Shown here piece by piece: positions 42,217 to 50,370 of a DNA stretch of 64,000 bases. The position numbers and the translations under genes were made by a program. Origin of the DNA: Bacillota bacterium (lineage in GTDB: Bacteria; Bacillota; Clostridia; Acetivibrionales; DSM-27016); the NCBI GenBank assembly GCA_023390115.1, contig JAEWDM010000016.1:235707-299706 (forward strand), in the 5' to 3' direction. The first letter of the stretch is position 1; each line of letters begins with the position of its first letter. The notes below the pieces were generated by a model, which saw only the letters and a list, made by a program, of their open reading frames with translations, did not search any database and was not told the origin of the DNA.

Positions 42217-43311
42217 TTGCTGGAGTTCGATATAGACATGGAACAATTTGCGCAGATAAAGGTTATTGGAGTAGGGGGAGGCGGAAATAATGCCGTAAAC
42301 AGGATGATAACGGCGGGCCTTCGCGGTGTTGAGTTTATAGCCGTGAATACCGACAAGCAGGCGTTGTTCCTGTCAAAAGCCAATACAAAAATACAGATAG
42401 GCGACAAGCTTACGAAAGGTCTTGGAGCCGGAGCTAATCCCGACATCGGAGAAAAGGCGGCCAATGAGAGCCGCGATGAGATAGCGCAGGCAATAAAGGG
42501 CGCAGATATGGTTTTTGTAACTGCAGGAATGGGAGGAGGTACAGGTACTGGAGCTGCCCCCGTTGTTGCGCAGGTTGCAAAGGAGATGGGAATTTTAACG
42601 GTAGGTGTTGTTACCAAGCCGTTTATGTTTGAGGGAAGAAAGAGAATGCAGCACGCAGAGAGAGGTGCTGAAAATCTCAAGGCTGCTGTGGACACTCTGG
42701 TTACCATACCGAATGACAGGCTGCTTCAGGTTGCTGAAAAGAAAACGTCCATGGTTGATGCGTTTAAGATTGCGGATGATGTTTTAAGGCAGGGTGTTCA
42801 GGGAATATCGGATTTGATTGCCGTTCCGGGGCTTATAAATCTTGACTTTGCGGATGTAAGGACAATAATGCTGGACACTGGCATTGCACATATGGGAATA
42901 GGCAGGGCTTCGGGGGAGAGCAAGGCTGAAGAGGCCGCAAAGCAGGCGATACACAGCCCGCTTCTTGAAACTTCAATAGAGGGGGCGAGAGGTGTGCTTG
43001 TAAACATTACAGGTGGAGTGGATCTGGGATTGTTTGAGGCCAATACTGCGGTTGAAATGATTCAGAAATCTGCAGATCCCGATGCCAACATTATTTTTGG
43101 GGCGTCGATAGATGAGAATCTAAAGGATGAGCTGTTAATAACGGTTATAGCCACAGGCTTTGACAAGGTGCCTGTTATAAAGAAGCTTGAAAAGGCTGCT
43201 GAAAAGACGGCAACGGTAAACCCCATAAACAGAGACAGAACTCCTGTCAATTCAATGGCTGAGGACGAGCTTGACATACCTACGTTTTTGAGGCGAAACA
43301 GATTTAGATAA
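42217..43311 (+). CDS. ftsZ: Cell division protein FtsZ
   Basis: This encodes a 364-residue tubulin-like GTPase that forms the division ring. [18 protein letters not shown] starts near residue 12, the tubulin signature [14 protein letters not shown] near 104, and [19 protein letters not shown] near 180 contains the catalytic T7 loop area. The C-terminal tail [10 protein letters not shown] is the peptide that binds FtsA and other partners. The TTG at 42217 is preferred because GGGGG lies seven bases upstream; the ATG at 42181 adds 12 unconserved residues. Confidence 0.95.
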   Translation: MLEFDIDMEQFAQIKVIGVGGGGNNAVNRMITAGLRGVEFIAVNTDKQALFLSKANTKIQIGDKLTKGLGAGANPDIGEKAANESRDEIAQAIKGADMVFVTAGMGGGTGTGAAPVVAQVAKEMGILTVGVVTKPFMFEGRKRMQHAERGAENLKAAVDTLVTIPNDRLLQVAEKKTSMVDAFKIADDVLRQGVQGISDLIAVPGLINLDFADVRTIMLDTGIAHMGIGRASGESKAEEAAKQAIHSPLLETSIEGARGVLVNITGGVDLGLFEANTAVEMIQKSADPDANIIFGASIDENLKDELLITVIATGFDKVPVIKKLEKAAEKTATVNPINRDRTPVNSMAEDELDIPTFLRRNRFR

Positions 43312-43321
43312 AGACATATGT

Positions 43322-43359
43322 AAAAAACACCGGGGGCTAAGAGCTTCCCGGTGTTTTTT
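43322..43359 (+). terminator. Terminator after ftsZ
   Basis: AAAACACCGGG pairs with CCCGGTGTTTT around GGCTAAGAGCTT, followed by T6. It separates the division genes from the sporulation genes. Confidence 0.88.
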
Positions 43360-43377
43360 GTCATGCGATTTTTCTTT

Positions 43378-43424
43378 TTCTACAAGTACATTTGACAAAA
43401 TAATGTATTTACGGAATATATAAT
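43378..43424 (+). promoter_or_regulatory. Probable Spo0A-dependent promoter of spoIIGA-sigE
   Basis: -35 TTGACA (43392-43397) and -10 TATAAT (43419-43424) are perfect hexamers but 21 bases apart. The spoIIG promoter of Bacillus subtilis has the same odd long spacing (22 bp) and needs Spo0A. Two near-match reversed 0A boxes, TGTAGAA (43378-43384) and TGTCAAA (43391-43397), lie at and next to the -35. The assignment is by analogy. The rest of the 310-bp gap holds no other recognisable feature. Confidence 0.6.
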
Positions 43425-43621
43425 GGTAGTACATTATATATTTGCGGAAGTCCATGGCAGGGTGCGTATATATTGCTTTCATAAATTAAAATCAAGGGAC
43501 ATATATATATATGCACCGGAATATAAATATAATGCGGAATGTTATTTAAGTGCTAAAAGTATAAAACTCCTTATGCGGTGTAATGTCCGCATATAATAAA
43601 AAATAAAGTGAGGTAATGCAG

Positions 43622-44521
43622 ATGGAAATATATGTGGATATTCTTTTTCTGGAGAATATCATAATGAATTTTCTGATTCTGCTTGTGACTGCCAAGTTTT
43701 CCAAAAGCTCTGCTTCAAGCCTTCGCCTGCTTGTGGCATCACTTATAGGAGCTGCATACGTGGTGGTTTTGATACTATTCCCCGGTATAAAGGCTTACTA
43801 TACCACAACGGCAAAAATAGTGCTGTCCTTTTTGATAATTGCAGTGGCATTTTCACCTAAAAAGCTGTCTGCTTTCTTCAAAATCCTTGCTGTTTTTTAT
43901 GTATCCACCTTCATGTTTGCCGGGGCGGCCTTTGCCTTTATATATGTAAATCAAAGCGGAGGTTTTATAAAAAATGGTATTGTATATGTGTTCTGGCAAT
44001 CAAAATGGACGCTGCTTTTTCTGTCCATTATAACTGTTGGAATTGTGCTGAGAGTATTTTGGGAGGTCATTCAGTATAGATTTATAAGAGATACGCTTCT
44101 CGTACCCGTAAAAATAGCGTTTGAAAGTAAATTTATAGATATGGCAGCCTTGATTGATACGGGGAATTCCTTATATGATCCCTTAACCAATACTCCCGTT
44201 ATGGTTGTAGAGTTTAAGGCCATAAAGGAAATACTTCCCGGAGACATAAAGAGCATTTTTGAGGAAGCCAAGGAAAATGATTTAAATTGTGTTACCAGCA
44301 TTGTTTCCAAGTCCTCATGGTCGCCCAGATTCAGGCTTATTCCGTTTACATCCTTAGGGAAGGAAAACGGAATGCTTATAGGCTTTAAGCCGGATTATAT
44401 AGAGGTAGGTGAAAATGAAGAAAAGAAGGGGGTTAACGATGTGATTGTGGGCATATACAACAGGGCTCTGTCCAAAAATGAAAGGTATAAGGCCCTTCTT
44501 AACCCTGTATTGGCGGCGTAA
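43622..44521 (+). CDS. spoIIGA: Sigma-E processing peptidase SpoIIGA
   Basis: This encodes a 299-residue membrane aspartic protease that matures pro-SigE in the mother cell. Five hydrophobic segments fill residues 8-155, and the catalytic stretch AALIDTGNSLYDPLTNTPVMVVE begins near 175 with the Asp-Thr-Gly triad. The C-terminal domain binds the pheromone-like activator. The ATG at 43622 has GAGG at spacing 8, whereas 43616 is too close. It sits directly before sigE, as in all endospore formers. Confidence 0.92.
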   Translation: MEIYVDILFLENIIMNFLILLVTAKFSKSSASSLRLLVASLIGAAYVVVLILFPGIKAYYTTTAKIVLSFLIIAVAFSPKKLSAFFKILAVFYVSTFMFAGAAFAFIYVNQSGGFIKNGIVYVFWQSKWTLLFLSIITVGIVLRVFWEVIQYRFIRDTLLVPVKIAFESKFIDMAALIDTGNSLYDPLTNTPVMVVEFKAIKEILPGDIKSIFEEAKENDLNCVTSIVSKSSWSPRFRLIPFTSLGKENGMLIGFKPDYIEVGENEEKKGVNDVIVGIYNRALSKNERYKALLNPVLAA

Positions 44522-44583
44522 AATATGAAAAATAAGTTTAGTGCATTAATAATTTATGAAATAATTATAAAGGGGATGGAGAA

Positions 44584-45315
44584 ATGAGACTGATTAGCAG
44601 AATTAAGCTGATACTTAGGGTGAATTATGTAAGCTTACTGAGAAGGCTGGGGCTTTATAAGAATTATCCCGTACACTATATAGGCGGAAGTGAAGCATTG
44701 CCTCCCCCTTTAAGCAGCGATGAGGAAAGCTATTTGCTGAGAAAGCTTGAAAAACAGGACTATGGGGTTAAGTCTATTCTCATTGAGAGAAATTTAAGGC
44801 TTGTGGTATATATTGCACGGAAATTTGAAAATACCGGGGTCGGAGTGGAAGACTTGATTTCCATAGGTACCATAGGCTTGATTAAAGCAATTAACACCTT
44901 TAATCCATCTAAGAACATAAAGCTGGCTACATATGCATCGAGATGCATAGAAAATGAAATACTGATGTATTTAAGAAGAAATAACAGAATAAAGACCGAG
45001 ATATCTATTGACGAGCCGTTAAACATAGACTGGGACGGAAATGAGCTGCTTCTTTCTGATATTCTGGGCACTGAAAACGATCTCATTTACAGAAGCATAG
45101 AGGATGAGGTGGATAAGGAGCTTTTAGGTACGGCCATGAAAAAGCTGTCTATGCGCGAGAAAAAAATTATGGAGCTGAGATTCGGCTTAGCAAATGGAGT
45201 GGAAAAGACTCAAAAGGAGGTTGCGGATATGTTGGGAATATCCCAATCTTATATATCAAGACTGGAAAAAAGAATAATAGGAAGGCTTAAAAAGGAAATA
45301 AGCAGGCTGGTATAA
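44584..45315 (+). CDS. sigE: RNA polymerase sporulation sigma factor SigE
   Basis: This encodes a 243-residue sigma-70 family factor, made as an inactive pro-protein. The first 25-30 residues are the pro-sequence. Region 2 includes [26 protein letters not shown] near residue 62 and [12 protein letters not shown] near 118. Region 4 includes [23 protein letters not shown] near 209. It drives early mother-cell transcription. The gene follows spoIIGA by 62 bases in one operon, with GGGGAT upstream. Confidence 0.95.
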   Translation: MRLISRIKLILRVNYVSLLRRLGLYKNYPVHYIGGSEALPPPLSSDEESYLLRKLEKQDYGVKSILIERNLRLVVYIARKFENTGVGVEDLISIGTIGLIKAINTFNPSKNIKLATYASRCIENEILMYLRRNNRIKTEISIDEPLNIDWDGNELLLSDILGTENDLIYRSIEDEVDKELLGTAMKKLSMREKKIMELRFGLANGVEKTQKEVADMLGISQSYISRLEKRIIGRLKKEISRLV

Positions 45316-45408
45316 AGAGTTGCTTTTGAAAATGGCCTAAATAGCTGAAAGTACGATGAAATAAGCTTTGTCAAGGTCTATATCAAAAATTTTTTGTGTG
45401 TTTTCTCA

Positions 45409-45437
45409 GTATAAAAACTACCTCTCTGGCAATAATG
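45409..45437 (+). promoter_or_regulatory. SigF/SigG-type promoter of sigG
   Basis: GTATA (45409-45413), 14 bases, then GGCAATAATG (45428-45437) match the forespore consensus GYATA with GGNNANANTN. It lies about 70 bases upstream of the sigG start, consistent with SigF-driven and autoregulated sigG. Confidence 0.6.
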
Positions 45438-45509
45438 ATATTGACGCTGAAAACGCAAGACAATGTTTTTAGTATCTTAGTTCGGGAAAAAATGCCGGGA
45501 GGTTTTTCT

Positions 45510-46283
45510 ATGCTAATCAACAAGGTGGAAATTTGTGGAGTAAACACATCGAAATTACCAGTTTTAACAAACGATCAAAAGAAGGTTCTCTTTGAAAGGA
45601 TGCATAAGGGGGACGGTACGGCAAGGGAAGAGTTTATAAAGGGCAACCTCAGGCTTGTATTAAGTGTGATTCAAAGATTTAATAATAGAGGAGAATATGT
45701 TGACGACCTTTTTCAGGTAGGGTGCATAGGGCTTATTAAGGCTATTGACAATTTTGATGTTACACAGAATGTAAAATTTTCTACCTATGCCGTACCCATG
45801 ATAATAGGTGAAATACGAAGGTATTTAAGGGACAACAATTCAATCCGGGTCAGCAGATCCTTAAGAGATATTGCCTATAAGGCCTTGCAGGCAAAGGAAA
45901 GGCTGACAAGCAAAAACGCCAAGGAGCCTACCATTACGGATATAGCCGCAGAGCTGAGCCTTCCAAAGGAGGACGTGGTATTTGCGCTTGATGCCATACA
46001 GGATCCCATATCGTTATTTGAATCGGTATATCATGACGGAGGGGATGCAATATATGTAATGGATCAGGTAAGTGATGAAAAGAATCATGATGAAAACTGG
46101 CTGGAGGGAATATCCTTAAAGGAGGCCATGAGGAGGTTGAATGAGCGGGAAAAGCTGATATTAAACCTCAGATTTTTTCAGGGAAGAACACAGATGGAGG
46201 TTGCGGAGGAAATAGGAATATCTCAGGCGCAGGTATCGCGGCTTGAAAAAACCGCCCTGCTTCATATGAGGAAATATATTTAA
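45510..46283 (+). CDS. sigG: RNA polymerase forespore sigma factor SigG
   Basis: This encodes a 257-residue late forespore sigma factor. MLINKVEICGVNTSKLPVL is the typical SigG start. Region 2 shows FIKGNLRLVLSVIQRF near 43 and QVGCIGLIKAIDNFD near 68. Region 3 shows NSIRVSRSLRDIAYKA near 112, and region 4 shows TQMEVAEEIGISQAQVSRLEKTAL near 227. The ATG at 45510 has GGGAGG eight bases upstream. It is transcribed from its own SigF/SigG-type promoter and follows sigE, as in other endospore formers. Confidence 0.95.
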   Translation: MLINKVEICGVNTSKLPVLTNDQKKVLFERMHKGDGTAREEFIKGNLRLVLSVIQRFNNRGEYVDDLFQVGCIGLIKAIDNFDVTQNVKFSTYAVPMIIGEIRRYLRDNNSIRVSRSLRDIAYKALQAKERLTSKNAKEPTITDIAAELSLPKEDVVFALDAIQDPISLFESVYHDGGDAIYVMDQVSDEKNHDENWLEGISLKEAMRRLNEREKLILNLRFFQGRTQMEVAEEIGISQAQVSRLEKTALLHMRKYI

Positions 46284-46304
46284 GCAGGGCAGTATAATGC
46301 CTGA

Positions 46305-48902
46305 TCAATTATCAGATAGCATTGCAAGCATGAGGGAGGACTTCGGGTAATTCTCGCGCATTGCGTCTTCTCCTATGGAGGAAAGCATGCGCTGTACATG
46401 TTCCCGCCATGCGTCAAAATACTCCTGCCCGGTGCCGGCATCCATCCCAATTGCTTCACCTCCGATCAAGTCATCCATCACCGCGCGCATAAGATGTCCC
46501 TTAAGCCCGGTCTGGCCGCCCTTTAAGAATTCTGAGAATACATACCTCAGGGTATAGTCCCCGTAATAGGTCAGCTCACGGTAGTCCGGCCTGTGTGCGT
46601 CAATATAATCACCCGGGGCGGATGAGCTTGCGGGAGAGGACATAATTGTCTCGAACAGCCTTTCTATGACAGGCGCAGTGTCCAGCGCCTTATACTCCAC
46701 CGCCTGTGCGTAGCAATTTTGAATCTGCGGAAGGATATACTTCTGGGTATCCAGCGCGTCCTCCAGGATCTTCCGGGGGAACTTTGCTTCTATGTCAAGC
46801 CCGTAATAGCTTCCGTCACGGGGGATCCAATATTCCTTCAGGGTATACTCACCCGATTTGCCCACGCTAAAGGTGAGCGCCGACGGAATATGGCTGCCTC
46901 CCGCATCTGACAGGCCGTTGCCTGTATAGGTATATTTTTGAATAAGTACCATAGCGTAAACAGTGACCGTCTTGGGGATATATCCGCTTTCATCGGGGCC
47001 GGAGGATTCCTTTGCCAGAATGACGTGGCTTTCGCAGACAAAATCACTTTCGGAATAAGTGTCCTTTTCCCTCGCCAAAATTGCCTTGGATACTGCGGCC
47101 TCAAGCGGGTCGGCAAATTCCTGTTCTCCGCCGCCCGTTCCGATACCGACTATATCAAAATTACCGCCGCCCAGCTCTTTTACGCACAGCTCCCGGAATA
47201 AGCCTTTAAAAGTGCCTTTACCGGAAACGCCGTCACCGGGAGCAAAATATTCATCGGAAGCGGTTGTAATATCGTAGCTCATGCGAACCACATAATGATA
47301 TTGCATATCCTGCCGGGTCTGTCCTTCCGTCGGCGTGCCGGAAATGACAGTAACCTTATTGATTTTATAGTCCTCAATCCGCTCCGCGGGCGGTACGCCT
47401 TCTTCCATACTGGATTTCAGCCAGATGATGGCAGCGGTTTTGCCTATTACCTGCGCAGGCTCGTCAGGCTTGACAAAAAAGGTAAGCCCACCCTGCTGTG
47501 CAGGAGGAGCATTTTGGGCAGACGCCATTTTAGTGCTCACACGATCGTTAATTTTGATCAGCAGCTTTTCAAATTCTTCGAGGGTTTTGCTTTCCTCCCA
47601 AGGGTCGGCCTCTGACGCGCTCTCTGCCCAATCGGAGGTATATTGCATGGAATATGGTTCGTAAATGCCGTCATCTAAACTGAATGTAATGTATTCCGCG
47701 TTTTCAATCAGAGAAAACAGAATACAGGCATTGATTTGAAAGGGAGCTTCATGTATGGCACCGGTGTAATAATTTCGCGTTTTGGCATCCGTTTTGAGGT
47801 TTATTGTCAGCATATAAGGCCGTTCGCTTGTTTGCAGCTCAAAGCCATCATAAACTATGCCGTCGGGAAACTCCAGAGCGCTGATTATATTACCAACGGC
47901 GGAATTATTTCCAATATAGGCGGTGCGATGCTGCCATAACTTATCGGCATAGTCAGAAGGGCCCTGCGTGGATTTTGGATTTGCGGCTAATCCGATGCAG
48001 AGAGCAATAACGGCTGCAAGGCCGGCTGCAATCATCCAGAAGGCCGGCTTTTTATAATTCAGTACGTTTTTTATACGGCTTTTTGTATCTCCCTCACCAA
48101 ATGCCAAGGGGATACCTCCTACAATATGGTGTCCCATTGAAAGAGAAAGCAGCGAAGTCGAATATTCTTTCTTTACATCACTACCCAGTTTTTTAATGAC
48201 TGCTTCATCGCAGGACATTTCCATATCCCTGCCGGAAAGAAAAAATGCCAGCCATACCAACGGATTAAACCAATGAATACAGAGCACAAAAAAGCTTGCA
48301 AGCTTAATTACATGATCAAATCGGTGGATATGGGTCTGCTCGTGAAGGAGAATATATTGTCTTTCTGTTTCCGAAAGCGATTGAGGCAAATAGATTTTGG
48401 GGTTCATTATACCCATTACAAACGGCGTAGGCAGATGTGCTGAAAGATAGATGTTCTCCGTGTCATGCACAGCGTCCTTTAGCCGCCTTTTCAGCTTGAA
48501 CAGCACCAATACGCTGTAAATCAGCAATGCAGCAATTCCCATAAGCCAAAGAAACGTAAAAATATTATCCGTCGGAGGCTGTGAAGACATATCGGAAGCA
48601 ACCGGAGAAATCACTCTGCTTCCCCCCGGGACAGCGCTGCTGTGTATTGTTTCCGGCGTTACATACTGTCCGGGAAAAGTCTGAAGCTGATCTGTGACTC
48701 TGCCGCCCATAGACAGAAGGCTTAAGGCGCTTTCAAAGGACCATGGACAAACAAGCCGGAACAGGGCCACGCTCCACAGCACATAGGAAAAACTCTTAGG
48801 CGCTTTTTGGAGCATTATTCTTGCCAACAGGATGAAAAGTATCACATAGCCGGCTGTATAACTCATATTTAATACCTGCAAAAAAATCTGATTAAGCACC
48901 AC
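46305..48902 (-). CDS. BlaR1/MecR1-like M56 peptidase with DUF4825-type extracellular domain
   Basis: This encodes an 865-residue polytopic membrane protein. Four or five transmembrane helices lie in the first 315 residues. The cytoplasmic-facing zinc site HEQTHIHRFDH near residue 187 and the conserved DEAVIKKLG near 237 define the M56 family, which cleaves a BlaI-like repressor when its sensor is triggered. The long C-terminal region (315-865) is not a penicillin-binding domain; it begins with a DUF4825-like segment (LWQHRTAYIGNNSAVGNI). The signal sensed is therefore unknown. It is coupled to the repressor gene (the last base of blaI coincides with the start of this gene). Confidence 0.82.
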   Translation of the reverse strand: MVLNQIFLQVLNMSYTAGYVILFILLARIMLQKAPKSFSYVLWSVALFRLVCPWSFESALSLLSMGGRVTDQLQTFPGQYVTPETIHSSAVPGGSRVISPVASDMSSQPPTDNIFTFLWLMGIAALLIYSVLVLFKLKRRLKDAVHDTENIYLSAHLPTPFVMGIMNPKIYLPQSLSETERQYILLHEQTHIHRFDHVIKLASFFVLCIHWFNPLVWLAFFLSGRDMEMSCDEAVIKKLGSDVKKEYSTSLLSLSMGHHIVGGIPLAFGEGDTKSRIKNVLNYKKPAFWMIAAGLAAVIALCIGLAANPKSTQGPSDYADKLWQHRTAYIGNNSAVGNIISALEFPDGIVYDGFELQTSERPYMLTINLKTDAKTRNYYTGAIHEAPFQINACILFSLIENAEYITFSLDDGIYEPYSMQYTSDWAESASEADPWEESKTLEEFEKLLIKINDRVSTKMASAQNAPPAQQGGLTFFVKPDEPAQVIGKTAAIIWLKSSMEEGVPPAERIEDYKINKVTVISGTPTEGQTRQDMQYHYVVRMSYDITTASDEYFAPGDGVSGKGTFKGLFRELCVKELGGGNFDIVGIGTGGGEQEFADPLEAAVSKAILAREKDTYSESDFVCESHVILAKESSGPDESGYIPKTVTVYAMVLIQKYTYTGNGLSDAGGSHIPSALTFSVGKSGEYTLKEYWIPRDGSYYGLDIEAKFPRKILEDALDTQKYILPQIQNCYAQAVEYKALDTAPVIERLFETIMSSPASSSAPGDYIDAHRPDYRELTYYGDYTLRYVFSEFLKGGQTGLKGHLMRAVMDDLIGGEAIGMDAGTGQEYFDAWREHVQRMLSSIGEDAMRENYPKSSLMLAMLSDN

Positions 48903-49264
48903 TATACCTCCTTATGCTCGTCAATCAGTTGTTGAAGCTCAAGAATTTCCTTTCTGCTAAGCCTGTTCCGGCGCGTAAATGTGGCAAAAAACTGCGGGAG
49001 AGAGCCTCCGAAGGCTTCACTTAAAAACTGTTCGCCTTGCGCCGCTAAAAAATCCTCTTTAGACATTAATGCCGTGACCATGCCTTTTTGGTTTTCAAAT
49101 ATCCCTCTGCTGCACAGTCTTTTAAGCATGGTATATGTTGTAGACTTCTTCCAGCTCAGCTCTGTTTCGCAGAGCTTGACAAGCTCCCCGGAGGAAATGG
49201 GCTCATATCGCCAGATTAAACCGGCAAACCGTTGCTCCATTTCTCCAAGCTTATATTGTTTCAT
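48902..49264 (-). CDS. BlaI/MecI family transcriptional repressor
   Basis: This encodes a 120-residue winged-helix repressor. Helix-turn-helix residues lie at 12-60 (ISSGELVKLCETELSWKKSTTYTMLKRLCSRG), typical of Penicillinase_R proteins. The cleavage region recognised by BlaR1-like peptidases would lie near residue 100. AGGAGG precedes the start. It should bind the double dyad at 49289-49332 just upstream and repress its own operon. Confidence 0.85.
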   Translation of the reverse strand: MKQYKLGEMEQRFAGLIWRYEPISSGELVKLCETELSWKKSTTYTMLKRLCSRGIFENQKGMVTALMSKEDFLAAQGEQFLSEAFGGSLPQFFATFTRRNRLSRKEILELQQLIDEHKEV

Positions 49265-49288
49265 AATTTTAGCCTCCTGTTTAAGTGA

Positions 49289-49332
49289 AGTCTAATGGTG
49301 TTAGACTAAAATAAGTCTAACACCATTAGACT
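49289..49332. promoter_or_regulatory. Double-dyad operator of the BlaI-like repressor
   Basis: Two 17-bp dyads, GTCTAA-N5-TTAGAC at 49290-49306 and at 49315-49331, are reverse complements of each other. They form a 20-bp inverted repeat with a small spacer. Core and spacing fit dimer binding by BlaI/MecI proteins, although the sequence differs from the classical TACA/TGTA core. Confidence 0.75.
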
Positions 49333-49443
49333 TATTTGTCAATGCGGCAAATAACTTTAAGCAGGGTGTTTTTCATATGAATATTCAGATACGCATATAC
49401 TTTATAAAGAAGTGCTGCAATATTTATAAACGGTGGTGTTTTT

Positions 49444-49707
49444 ATGTGCAGGTCGTTGGAGCTTAAGCAGAAGGAAGTAATAAACATATCCGACGGAAGA
49501 AGGCTTGGTTTTGTTTCGGATGTGATTATTAATCTTGAGGACGGAAGGCTGGACGCTATTGTTATACCGGGAGCCGGGAAGCTTTTCGGAATAATAGGCA
49601 AGGACAGCGAGATAGTTATAGTATGGGATAATATAAAGAAAATAGGAGAGGATATAATTCTTGTAGATATGGATGAAAGATTTATAAGAAAGTATTTTGA
49701 TTATTGA
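49444..49707 (+). CDS. YlmC/YmxH family sporulation protein (PRC-barrel)
   Basis: This encodes an 87-residue protein with a PRC-barrel domain: KEVINISDGRRLGFVSDVIINLEDGRLDAIVIPG at residues 10-44, then a second strand set ending near VDMDERFIRKYF. The family is found only in endospore formers, and its exact role is unknown. The start follows TGTTTTT with no strong ribosome site; CGGTGG at 49431 may serve. Confidence 0.85.
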   Translation: MCRSLELKQKEVINISDGRRLGFVSDVIINLEDGRLDAIVIPGAGKLFGIIGKDSEIVIVWDNIKKIGEDIILVDMDERFIRKYFDY

Positions 49708-49822
49708 CAAAAAATATTAATCATATTGAATAATGCTATGATAAAATGTATTATATAAATTAAAATACTGTAAGAGTACTGTAAAAGTTTCCCGGCTTTA
49801 AGGGAAATTTCGGAGGAAGCAT

Positions 49823-50278
49823 ATGAAATGTCCCTACTGTGGCTTTTTAGAGGATAGAGTAATTGACTCAAGGCCCACCGATGAAAATTCGGCTATCAGA
49901 AGAAGAAGAGAATGCGCTAAGTGCCTGAAAAGATTTACCACATATGAAAAGATAGAGAATCTGCCCCTGGTGGTTATAAAAAAGGACAAGACCAGGCAGA
50001 CCTTTGACAGGGAAAAGCTTATCAACGGACTGCTCAGGGCATGCGGCAAAAGGCCTATATCGGTAAATGATTTGGAAAAGCTTGTAGACAGCATTGAAAG
50101 CCAGGCGTACAATACAATGCAGAGAGAGATAACCTCCCAGGAGATAGGCGAAATGGTAATGGAGCGGCTTAAGGATATGGATGAGGTGGCATATGTGAGA
50201 TTTGCTTCGGTATACAGGCAGTTTAAGGACATAAATACGTTTATGGATGAGCTCAGAAAGCTTTTGAAGGACAAATGA
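49823..50278 (+). CDS. nrdR: Transcriptional repressor NrdR
   Basis: This encodes a 151-residue repressor of ribonucleotide reductase genes. An N-terminal zinc ribbon (CPYCG near residue 3 and CAKC near 31) is followed by an ATP-cone domain (residues 46-136) beginning with [20 protein letters not shown]. NrdR senses ATP/dATP. No nrd gene is in the window. The start has GGAGGAAG upstream. A compact terminator follows. Confidence 0.95.
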   Translation: MKCPYCGFLEDRVIDSRPTDENSAIRRRRECAKCLKRFTTYEKIENLPLVVIKKDKTRQTFDREKLINGLLRACGKRPISVNDLEKLVDSIESQAYNTMQREITSQEIGEMVMERLKDMDEVAYVRFASVYRQFKDINTFMDELRKLLKDK

Positions 50279-50303
50279 AATATTGGTAATTTCGATATAA
50301 GCC

Positions 50304-50330
50304 AGAGGTGAGCACGGCACCTCTTTTTTT
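50304..50330 (+). terminator. Terminator of nrdR
   Basis: AGAGGTG and CACCTCT flank AGCACGG, followed by seven T. It lies 25 bases after the nrdR stop. Confidence 0.85.
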
Positions 50331-50370
50331 GCTGGATAAATTTTATAGTGTAATGAAAGAGGTACTGCAA

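Noticed and set aside
42039..42290. 83-residue frame between ftsA and ftsZ
   Set aside because: It overlaps both genes, has no ribosome site and has no recognisable protein features.
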